Shown here: positions 6,141-11,855 of the stretch, piece by piece | Numbering within the stretch: position 1 is the stretch's first letter | Layout: the number at the start of each line of letters is the position of its first letter | Assembly: GCF_002321025.1 (NCBI RefSeq) | Contig: NZ_DCLL01000006.1 | Location: 1-11,855, forward strand | Reading direction: 5' to 3' | Length of the DNA: 11,855 nucleotides | Origin: Acinetobacter lwoffii | Lineage (GTDB): Bacteria > Pseudomonadota > Gammaproteobacteria > Pseudomonadales > Moraxellaceae | Program-made: the position numbers and the translations under genes | Notes under the pieces: model-generated | The model's database searches: none | Told to the model about the DNA's origin: nothing | The model's input: only the letters and a program-made list of their open reading frames with translations

Positions 6141-7391
6141 ATGTTTGCCAATATCTCTATCGCTGAATTTGATCCAGAATTAGCTCAAGCAATCTCGAAT
6201 GAAGATGCTCGTCAAGAAGCTCATATTGAGCTAATCGCTTCTGAAAACTACTGCTCACCAGCAGTTATGGAAGCTCAAGGTTCAAAACTTACTAACAAAT
6301 ATGCGGAAGGCTACCCAGGTAAACGCTACTATGGCGGTTGCGAGTATGTAGACGTTATCGAACAATTGGCGATTGACCGTGCTAAAGAACTCTTTGGTGC
6401 TGATTATGCTAACGTTCAGCCACATGCTGGTTCACAAGCAAACTCAGCAGTTTACTTAGCGCTTCTGAACCCGGGCGATACAGTTCTGGGTATGAGCCTT
6501 GCTCACGGTGGTCACTTGACTCACGGTGCAAAAGTAAGCTTCTCTGGTAAAACATATAATGCGATTCAGTACGGTTTAAACCCTGAAACTGGCGAGATCG
6601 ATTACGAAGAAGTTGAGCGTTTAGCGCTTGAGCATAAGCCACGCATGATCGTTGCTGGTTTCTCTGCATACAGCCAGATCGTTGACTGGCAGCGTTTCCG
6701 TGAAATCGCGGACAAAGTTGGCGCTTATCTGTTTGTTGATATGGCTCACGTTGCAGGTTTAGTTGCTGCTGGCGTTTACCCAAGCCCGGTGCAAATTGCT
6801 GACGTTACGACGACGACGACTCACAAAACACTTCGTGGTCCACGTTCTGGTCTTATTCTTGCGAAAGCAAACGAAGAAATCGAGAAGAAACTTCAATCGG
6901 CTGTATTCCCAGGCAACCAGGGTGGTCCTTTGGTTCACGCAATTGCTGCAAAAGCAATCTGCTTTAAAGAAGCAATGGCACCTGAATACAAAGCTTACCA
7001 ACAACAAGTTGTGGTAAATGCGAAAGCAATGGCTGAAGTATTGATCGCTCGTGGTTATGACGTAGTTTCTGGCGGTACTGAAAACCACTTGTTCTTGTTG
7101 TCTTTAATCAAACAAGACATTACAGGTAAAGAAGCTGATGCTTGGTTAGGTGCTGCTCACATTACTGTGAACAAAAACTCTGTACCAAACGATCCACGTT
7201 CTCCGTTCGTGACTTCAGGTATCCGTATCGGTACACCTGCAGTAACAACGCGTGGTTTTGGCGAAGCTGAAGTACGTGAACTTGCAGGCTGGATCGCTGA
7301 TATCCTAGATGCTAAAGGCGATGAAGCTGTTATCAACGCGGTGAAAGAGAAAGTTGCAGCGGTATGTGCTAAATTCCCAGTTTATGCATAA
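6141..7391 (+). CDS. glyA: Serine hydroxymethyltransferase
   Basis: This PLP enzyme of fold type I interconverts serine plus tetrahydrofolate with glycine plus 5,10-methylene-tetrahydrofolate. It is the main source of one-carbon units for purine, thymidylate and methionine synthesis, and acts in the cytoplasm as a dimer. The full length of 416 aa is normal. Landmarks are IASENY (32-37), the Gly-rich PGKRYYGGCEYVD region (59-71), HAGSQAN (95-101), the cofactor-binding DMAHVAGL (200-207), and TTTTHKTLRGPR (224-235) with Lys229 forming the internal aldimine, the same number as in the E. coli enzyme. AGGA lies upstream of the ATG at a usual spacing. Codon use is noticeably optimised compared with neighbouring genes, as expected for a highly expressed protein. 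It has its own promoter and terminator, so it is a single-gene transcript. No glycine riboswitch is visible in the leader. Confidence 0.98.
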   Translation: MFANISIAEFDPELAQAISNEDARQEAHIELIASENYCSPAVMEAQGSKLTNKYAEGYPGKRYYGGCEYVDVIEQLAIDRAKELFGADYANVQPHAGSQANSAVYLALLNPGDTVLGMSLAHGGHLTHGAKVSFSGKTYNAIQYGLNPETGEIDYEEVERLALEHKPRMIVAGFSAYSQIVDWQRFREIADKVGAYLFVDMAHVAGLVAAGVYPSPVQIADVTTTTTHKTLRGPRSGLILAKANEEIEKKLQSAVFPGNQGGPLVHAIAAKAICFKEAMAPEYKAYQQQVVVNAKAMAEVLIARGYDVVSGGTENHLFLLSLIKQDITGKEADAWLGAAHITVNKNSVPNDPRSPFVTSGIRIGTPAVTTRGFGEAEVRELAGWIADILDAKGDEAVINAVKEKVAAVCAKFPVYA

Positions 7392-7410
7392 TCGCTTATA
7401 AACGGAAAGG

Positions 7411-7434
7411 AGCTCCCAACCGGGAGCTTTTTTT
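7411..7434 (+). terminator. Intrinsic terminator of glyA
   Basis: AGCTCCC (7411-7417) pairs perfectly with GGGAGCT (7422-7428) around AACC, followed by a run of seven T. It lies 20 bases after the glyA stop. Confidence 0.92.
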
Positions 7435-7896
7435 ATAGCTGTAAAAATAACGATGTAAAAGATGTTTAGACTTGATCGGGCTTATATAGATCAATTTCCA
7501 TGCCGTAAGAGATTGAGTCATCAATAAAATCATATTGAGTTTTTCTCAATCTGGCTTAAAGTCTTTTATCAACTATTTGTATTTTTAAATGCTTTAAAAG
7601 AATGAATGCATTCGTTGCATGCTTTGCTTGAAATTATTTACAGGAATTATTTTCAGAACCTGACACTTTAAAAATAATAGGTTATTGAGCTGAAGATCAT
7701 GGTAGATGAAGCGCTTGAGTGAATCCCATGTTACTGTAAGGTGGTGCTGATATAAGCGCCGTGAATGACATCATTCTTTTTATTTAAACGTTATATGGAT
7801 CGGTATCATTTGAATATGGGTAAATCCTGTATTTAAAAATGCTGCTGGCGGTTGATTGATTAATTTTTCATTTATGCATTAAACAAGGTAATAAGG
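7435..7896. other. Intergenic stretch between glyA and rnk; possible gene remnant on minus strand
   Basis: About 460 bases without a supported gene. On the minus strand, two neighbouring open stretches in different frames have protein-like composition. One at 7555-7466 ends in YGMEIDLYKPDQV and a stop. The other, upstream on the minus strand (about 7770-7577), stays open for roughly 60 codons. Neither has a start with a ribosome binding site. They might be remnants of one decayed gene. Also seen are a GAATGCATTC palindrome, an ATTGAG/CTCAAT hairpin near 7535-7550, and a weak GAATG/CATTC hairpin with T-run at 7763-7781. The rnk promoter must lie near the right end but is not clear. Confidence 0.45.
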
Positions 7897-8301
7897 ATGA
7901 CTAAACCCAACATTATTTTATCTGAGCAAGATTTACATCGTCTGGAAACGATGCTGGAGAATCAGAGCAAGCTGAGCGAAACCATGATCCGCTTAGAGGA
8001 TGAATTGGCACGTGCCGAAGTGGTCGAGCCGCAAGCGATCGCAAGCAATATCGTGACCATGCATTCCCGTGTGTTGTTGACCATTGCACCTTCTACGGAA
8101 GCTGTTGAGGTGACACTAGTTTACCCACACGAATTTAAAGGTGAAAAGGGGCAGGTCAATGTCATCGCACCGATAGGTGCAGCCATTTTGGGCTTAGCAG
8201 AAGGTCAAACCATTGAATGGCCACAACCGGATGGTAATACCATGAAAGTGACCATTGAAAAAGTGCTGTTTCAGCCGGAGAGCGAAGGGGATTATCTTTA
8301 A
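7897..8301 (+). CDS. rnk: Rnk, nucleoside diphosphate kinase regulator (GreA/GreB C-terminal-like)
   Basis: Rnk-type proteins have a short N-terminal helical pair and a C-terminal FKBP-like domain shared with the transcript-cleavage factors GreA and GreB. In E. coli Rnk binds RNA polymerase and influences NDP kinase levels; in Pseudomonas it affects Ndk. Here residues 1-45 form the helical part (LSEQDLHRLETMLE), and residues 50-134 carry the conserved VTMHSRV (53-59), TLVYP (73-77), APIGAAILGL (91-100), EGQTIEW (102-108) and a terminal QPESEGDYL. The length of 134 aa matches E. coli Rnk (136). AAGG lies eight bases upstream of the ATG. The N-terminal helices are too short to reach the polymerase active site as GreA does, so cleavage activity is not expected. 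A strong terminator follows, so it is probably transcribed alone. Confidence 0.93.
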   Translation: MTKPNIILSEQDLHRLETMLENQSKLSETMIRLEDELARAEVVEPQAIASNIVTMHSRVLLTIAPSTEAVEVTLVYPHEFKGEKGQVNVIAPIGAAILGLAEGQTIEWPQPDGNTMKVTIEKVLFQPESEGDYL

Positions 8302-8322
8302 GCCAGCGTTGGATCATCCTTG

Positions 8323-8348
8323 AAAGCCATAGCAATATGGCTTTTTTT
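8323..8348 (+). terminator. Intrinsic terminator of rnk
   Basis: AAAGCCATA (8323-8331) pairs with TATGGCTTT (8336-8344) across a GCAA tetraloop, followed by a T-run to 8348. It lies 21 bases after the rnk stop. Confidence 0.92.
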
Positions 8349-8379
8349 GTATATGGATTTTAAGTAAAACCTGATGTTG

Positions 8380-8426
8380 TAAGCATTTAGATCAGATTGA
8401 ATACATTTTAAAGTTCTAAATGCTTA
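8380..8426. repeat. 12-bp perfect inverted repeat upstream of the TelA unit
   Basis: TAAGCATTTAGA (8380-8391) is the exact reverse complement of TCTAAATGCTTA (8415-8426), separated by 23 bases. No T-run follows on either strand, so it is not a terminator. It lies about 155 bases upstream of the predicted promoter of the TelA unit. A regulatory dyad, remnant element or chance are all possible. Confidence 0.5.
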
Positions 8427-8579
8427 AAGTTAAATAATTCTCAAAATGCAATGTAGTCATTTATCTCTGCAATTGAATCGTATTGCCAAAATCATAATTA
8501 AAATAAAGATAAAACATGGATTTAGTTAAAGTGATGTAACGAATTTCTGGATAAATATACACAACGCGGTCTGTTTTTT

Positions 8580-8588
8580 TGCTACATT
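8580..8588 (+). promoter_or_regulatory. Candidate extended -10 promoter of the TelA unit
   Basis: TGC-TACATT (8580-8588) closely resembles the glyA element (TGC-TACAAT). No good -35 is present. The predicted start near 8595 gives a leader of about 48 bases. Confidence 0.45.
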
Positions 8589-8642
8589 CGAAGATGTTCT
8601 AGACTTCTTTGTTTCACTTTTTTAAAGGATATCGCCTCAACC

Positions 8643-9434
8643 ATGTCGCGCTTTGAAGCTCTACCTGCCTTGACTGACATGATGCTTGATCGTGAGGAAA
8701 TTCTGGCGATTAAGCGTAATGAGCTTGTGCCTGTACTGGATAATCAATATGGGCTGAATCATTATGCAGATGCTCTGATTCAGGCACAGTCCGTTCTACT
8801 GAATGGTGTAGATCCGCACTTGACCCAACAGTTAAGCCAGACCATTGAGCAATTGATTCATGCCTTGGCAGAATCTAAAAAATATCTGAAAAAACGTAAA
8901 TTTAATGCTCTACAGAAATGGCTGGGCATCGATCTGGATTATGGCTCAAGTCAGGTGGAATATTATCAACGGCTGGACCGTTTGCTGGATCAGGCCGATC
9001 ACTTAAGCCGTAAATTGCAGATTGAAATTCAGAAATCGCAGTCACGTTTTCAGCAGCTTTTGGGGTTGCGCGAACAGATGGCCAAGCACATTGTCGCAGC
9101 AGACGAGTTTCTGTCTGAATATCCGCTATTCGTCAAAAACCAGCATCCCTTGGATAATTTTTCAGAACGCCTCTCCAAGAAAATTAATACCTTACGTACC
9201 TTGCAAAGCAGTAATGACATCGCCATTACCCAGATGCAGCTTTCGCAGCAGCTTTCCTTTAGCCTGCTGGATCGCTTTAAGGAAGCACAGCAGGTCTTGA
9301 TTCCGGCCTGGCAATATCATGTCAAACAAAGCCAGACGAAACACTCGACAAGTGATCTGGAAAAACTTGATAATAGCCGTGAGAGTCTGATTAAAACGTT
9401 AAAAAAATCCCTCGAGAAACCCTCGAAAACATAA
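8643..9434 (+). CDS. Diverged TelA-like coiled-coil protein, first gene of the TelA unit (263 aa)
   Basis: I do not recognise this as a named family, but it looks like a shortened, diverged relative of the TelA protein encoded next to it. The clearest match is residues 208-223 (LLDRFKEAQQVLIPAW) with LVDKFYAIKNITLPAW of TelA (249-264). Before it, KKINTLRTLQSS (179-190) lines up with KRVSDLQVLQQS. The central region (85-160) aligns in layout: a short hydrophobic/basic patch, a helix rich in Gln/Leu, then GLREQMAKHIVAADEF. The last TelA part (about 110 residues) is missing; the protein ends in a charged tail. It is all-helical, without signal peptide or membrane helix. AAAGGA is 13 bases before the ATG, a long spacing, so initiation may be weak. 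The next gene begins 16 bases after the stop, so the two are co-transcribed. Function is unknown; a TelA partner is plausible. Confidence 0.75.
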   Translation: MSRFEALPALTDMMLDREEILAIKRNELVPVLDNQYGLNHYADALIQAQSVLLNGVDPHLTQQLSQTIEQLIHALAESKKYLKKRKFNALQKWLGIDLDYGSSQVEYYQRLDRLLDQADHLSRKLQIEIQKSQSRFQQLLGLREQMAKHIVAADEFLSEYPLFVKNQHPLDNFSERLSKKINTLRTLQSSNDIAITQMQLSQQLSFSLLDRFKEAQQVLIPAWQYHVKQSQTKHSTSDLEKLDNSRESLIKTLKKSLEKPSKT

Positions 9435-9450
9435 CAATATAAGGTGAACT

Positions 9451-10584
9451 ATGACCAAGTCTGATTTAGTAAATTTACCTGTTGAAAGCTCGAATGAACT
9501 GGTCGAACAAAAATTCCAGCAAATGGACCTGAAAGAACTGGGCTTACAGTCTGCTGACTTTCAGGAGGTGCTGGCTGCACGTAAAGAGTTGCAGAACATG
9601 AGTCATAACAGCGTGGCTGAATATGGCAAAAATATTGCGACCAAAACTTCGACCTATACCGATGAATTACTGAATCTGGTGCAAAATAGAGATCTGGATG
9701 CGACAGGACAGAAGCTGAATCAGGTGGTACAGGTGGCTCAGCAGCTGAATACCAGCAGTATTCTCAATAAAAAGAAAAGTTCGGGTTTTTTTGGCAATAT
9801 CATTAGCAAATTCAAAGGTGCGAAAGATAACTTTGATGCGCATTTCAATACCACTAAAGAGCAGCTAGATGTACTGGTGAAAGAGATTGAAACCTCGCAA
9901 TCCGGTTTGAAAGCACGTGTTGATACCCTGGATAAAATGTTTGACGGGGTACAGGATGAATATAAACAGCTCGGGGTACATATCGCCGCAGGCCGTTTAC
10001 GCGAACAGGAGCTGCAGCAGGAAATTTCCACTTTAACCGCCTTGCCGCAAGATCAGAGCACCACCCAGAAAATTTATGACCTGAACCATCTGGCCAATAA
10101 TCTGGAAAAACGTGTCAGTGATTTACAGGTATTGCAGCAATCTGCGATGCAGACCTTGCCAATGATCCGGATTATCCAGTCGAATAACCTGATGTTGGTC
10201 GACAAGTTCTATGCGATCAAAAACATTACTTTACCGGCGTGGAAAAACCAGATCAGTCTGGCGATTTCGTTGAGTGAACAGAAGAACAGTGTACAGCTGG
10301 CCAATACCATTGATGATGCTACCAACGAGCTGCTGCGCCGTAATGCTGACCTGTTACATCAGAACTCGGTCGACACGGCTAAAGCCAATCAACGCTCGGT
10401 GATTGACATTGAAACGCTTGAACATGTGCAAAACACCCTCATTAAAACTGTAAACGATGTGATTCAGATCCAGAAAGAAGGTGTACAAAAACGTACACAA
10501 GCAACCGTGCGTTTGAAAGCTTTGCAGGATAATCTGAATCATTTGGTGATTGAATCAAGTACCAGTGGATCCAAGCCCAACTAA
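9451..10584 (+). CDS. telA: TelA-family toxic anion resistance protein (377 aa)
   Basis: The protein belongs to the TelA/KlaA family, named for plasmid tellurite resistance and found widely on chromosomes, where its biochemical role is not established. It is a long soluble, mostly helical coiled-coil protein. Family landmarks are the FFGNIISKFKGAKDNFDAHF region (113-132), the central coiled coil (133-230), the conserved LPMIRIIQSNNLMLVDKFY stretch (236-254) leading to LPAW (261-264), and ANQRSVIDIETLEHVQNTL (312-330) followed by the terminal helix. The length is typical for the family (350-400). AAGG lies six bases before TGAACT-ATG-type spacing, a good site. It sits between a shorter TelA-like gene and a membrane-protein gene, 16 and 37 bases away, so it is the centre of an operon. 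Resistance to tellurite or other anions is by family name only; a cell-envelope stress role is an alternative. Confidence 0.92.
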   Translation: MTKSDLVNLPVESSNELVEQKFQQMDLKELGLQSADFQEVLAARKELQNMSHNSVAEYGKNIATKTSTYTDELLNLVQNRDLDATGQKLNQVVQVAQQLNTSSILNKKKSSGFFGNIISKFKGAKDNFDAHFNTTKEQLDVLVKEIETSQSGLKARVDTLDKMFDGVQDEYKQLGVHIAAGRLREQELQQEISTLTALPQDQSTTQKIYDLNHLANNLEKRVSDLQVLQQSAMQTLPMIRIIQSNNLMLVDKFYAIKNITLPAWKNQISLAISLSEQKNSVQLANTIDDATNELLRRNADLLHQNSVDTAKANQRSVIDIETLEHVQNTLIKTVNDVIQIQKEGVQKRTQATVRLKALQDNLNHLVIESSTSGSKPN

Positions 10585-10621
10585 ATCAGGTAGGGCCAAA
10601 ATCTGAAAGAAGGAGTAGAGA

Positions 10622-11539
10622 TTGCCGCCCTTAGATGAATACGCCGTTAAGCCTCAGGACATCAAGCAGGGGGTAGTTGCACTCAAGAAACGTCAACGCA
10701 ATTTGATGCTATTGGGTTTGACTACTTCTACCATATTTATAGCCTCATTGATCAGCCTATTTTTCCAGCAGGAACTGGTCTATGGCTTTTTTGGCCTGAG
10801 TACCCAAGTACAGCAATTGCATTTACCGGTCAGTGTAGATGCCACACTGGCCAGCATTGGTGATAGTCCGGATTATTTTTTTAGTTTGCTGAGCTGGTTT
10901 GGCTGGCTGATTATTAAAATTTTTGCCTCTTTTATCGGCGCATTTTTTGTGATTGGCTTACTGAAAAAGTTGCGTTTCTTTTATGTACGCTTTCAGTCTT
11001 TTGTGCTGAAATTTGTCGCTTGGCTGATTGCTTTTATCGTGATCTGGTCAGGATTGACTTACTGGCAGCATGATCTACGTAATGATCGGGATGATGCTTA
11101 TCAGCAAGTGGTGTATTATGACAGCAATATTAATGACAGTGAAATTGCCCGTTATCTGGCTGATTCAGAGATTGCAGCACCGGTGAAATCTTATTTACTG
11201 GCGCAAACGGCATTGCTGCATAAGCCGCAGGATTTATCTGCCGCAAAACCTTATGTTTTAAACCTGGTTGAAGCAGAAAAACAGGATCCTAAATTTGAAC
11301 AATATGGTTTCAAGCCTGAACAAATCTGGACCATGCAGCAACAGGTCTATGGTCAAGCCATGACACCAGTCGCCAAGAGTGTAAATACACAGGTGCAACA
11401 GGCGGATCAGTTAAATCAGATCACGAATCTGGTTATTATTGGTGTTGCTATTTTATCGGCACTAGTTAGCCTAATCTTGTTTTTCTTGGCCAACTCAATC
11501 AAGGGTCGTTCTCTGCGTATCGAACAGCGGATTCATTAA
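10622..11539 (+). CDS. Four-helix membrane protein of unknown function, third gene of the TelA unit (305 aa), TTG start
   Basis: I do not recognise a family. The start is TTG at 10622: AAGGAG (10610-10615) lies six bases before it and no ATG or GTG competes nearby. Four hydrophobic segments are visible: residues 28-48, 85-114, 127-147 and 268-290. The positive residues KKRQR (22-26) before the first and KGRSLR (294-299) after the last favour both ends being cytoplasmic. A polar region of about 120 residues (148-267) lies between helices 3 and 4; with this topology it faces the periplasm. It has no recognised motif and contains a Tyr/Asp-rich start (DDAYQQVVYYDSNINDSE). The gene follows telA by 37 bases, so it is probably the membrane anchor or partner of the TelA proteins; this is inferred from position. 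A hairpin follows at 11595. Confidence 0.82.
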   Translation: MPPLDEYAVKPQDIKQGVVALKKRQRNLMLLGLTTSTIFIASLISLFFQQELVYGFFGLSTQVQQLHLPVSVDATLASIGDSPDYFFSLLSWFGWLIIKIFASFIGAFFVIGLLKKLRFFYVRFQSFVLKFVAWLIAFIVIWSGLTYWQHDLRNDRDDAYQQVVYYDSNINDSEIARYLADSEIAAPVKSYLLAQTALLHKPQDLSAAKPYVLNLVEAEKQDPKFEQYGFKPEQIWTMQQQVYGQAMTPVAKSVNTQVQQADQLNQITNLVIIGVAILSALVSLILFFLANSIKGRSLRIEQRIH

Positions 11540-11594
11540 TTTCCCAAAATGCTCCTGAATAGGGTAATGCTGATCAGTTAAGGAATTTAGAAAT

Positions 11595-11640
11595 AGACTC
11601 TTTAGCTTTTCAGTCGTTTATGAAAGAGTCTTAACTTTTT
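11595..11640 (+). terminator. Probable terminator of the TelA unit
   Basis: AGACTCTTT (11595-11603) pairs perfectly with AAAGAGTCT (11623-11631) around a 19-base loop, with TTTTT at 11636-11640. The large loop and 4-base gap before the T-run make it weaker than the others. Confidence 0.6.
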
Positions 11641-11665
11641 AAATCAAATACTTGCAATATCACTT

Positions 11666-11691
11666 GTTACTTTGGTTTCGCCCAAAGTAAC
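11666..11691. repeat. 10-bp hairpin at the start of a terminal repeat element
   Basis: GTTACTTTGG (11666-11675) pairs perfectly with CCAAAGTAAC (11682-11691) around TTTCGC. It is followed by CAAAAGCATTTG. Hairpins of this kind (GTTACTTTGG...CCAAAGTAACCAAAAG) recur between genes in Gammaproteobacteria, so it is probably part of a dispersed element; I recall this pattern but cannot check copy number here. Confidence 0.6.
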
Positions 11692-11702
11692 CAAAAGCAT
11701 TT

Positions 11703-11799
11703 GTCATCCGCAAAACTCGTCAGCCACTATCCCTTAGTAAATTTGTCGCAAAAACAATCATTTTTTAATGTAGTCCTGCCTCAAACAGTTGCGGATGAC
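11703..11799. repeat. Spaced 11-bp inverted repeat, probable end-to-end mobile or dispersed element
   Basis: GTCATCCGCAA (11703-11713) is the exact reverse complement of TTGCGGATGAC (11789-11799), separated by 75 bases. The unit directly follows the hairpin at 11666-11691. No open frame of any length is inside. The arrangement suggests a short non-autonomous element or an intergenic repeat. The final bases of the window (11800-11855) are AT-rich and hold no identifiable feature. Confidence 0.5.
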
Positions 11800-11855
11800 T
11801 TTGCTACCTATCAAATATAATCTTGAATTTAAAAAAGGCTCTAGACTAGCAGATT

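Noticed and set aside
6785..6830. ACG trinucleotide run in glyA
   Set aside because: It encodes the conserved Thr stretch before the PLP lysine (TTTTTHK), so it is a normal part of the enzyme and not a repeat expansion.
6763..7088. Long open frames on both strands inside glyA
   Set aside because: They are out-of-frame readings of a fully conserved serine hydroxymethyltransferase gene; their proteins have no sensible composition.
7763..7781. GAATG/CATTC hairpin with T-run as a terminator before rnk
   Set aside because: The stem is only five AT-rich pairs and no transcript upstream needs it; it is mentioned only as part of the intergenic description.

Overview
The window looks like chromosomal DNA from a low-GC gammaproteobacterium, most probably Acinetobacter. 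The clues are AT-rich intergenic DNA, an Acinetobacter-like gene set (GlyA, Rnk, a TelA-family protein, an ExoX-like exonuclease, a lipase-like lipoprotein) and several short genes with no recognisable family. The genus call is inference from gene style, not from a database match. No CRISPR array, tRNA, rRNA, complete insertion sequence or prophage gene was seen.

Layout. 1-928 (minus) is the N-terminal half of a membrane sensor with an extracellular double-Cache domain, cut by the window edge before its output domain. 929-1588 is AT-rich and has no convincing gene. 1589-1764 (plus) has the parts of an unannotated small RNA gene: extended -10 promoter, 5' hairpin, long-range pairing and a strong terminator. 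1922-2140 (plus) is a small protein of unknown function with its own promoter and a 19-bp hairpin terminator. Three minus-strand genes follow (2393-2743 unknown; 2945-3610 unknown with a winged-helix-like N-terminus; 3712-4410 DEDDh 3'-5' exonuclease). They are not tightly packed, so co-transcription is uncertain.

From 4742 everything called is on the plus strand: a lipase-like lipoprotein, glyA (serine hydroxymethyltransferase) and rnk, each followed by its own intrinsic terminator and so probably monocistronic. They are followed by a three-gene unit (8643-11539): a diverged TelA-like protein, TelA proper, and a four-helix membrane protein that starts with TTG behind a strong ribosome binding site. 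The last ~200 bases hold inverted repeats resembling a dispersed intergenic element.

How the genes relate: only the TelA unit looks like a functional module. Two TelA-family coiled-coil proteins, encoded 16 bases apart, are probably co-expressed with a membrane partner. The most interesting items are the candidate small RNA, the TelA duplicate plus membrane-protein arrangement, and the terminal inverted-repeat element. The other genes are housekeeping or accessory functions that are transcribed separately.
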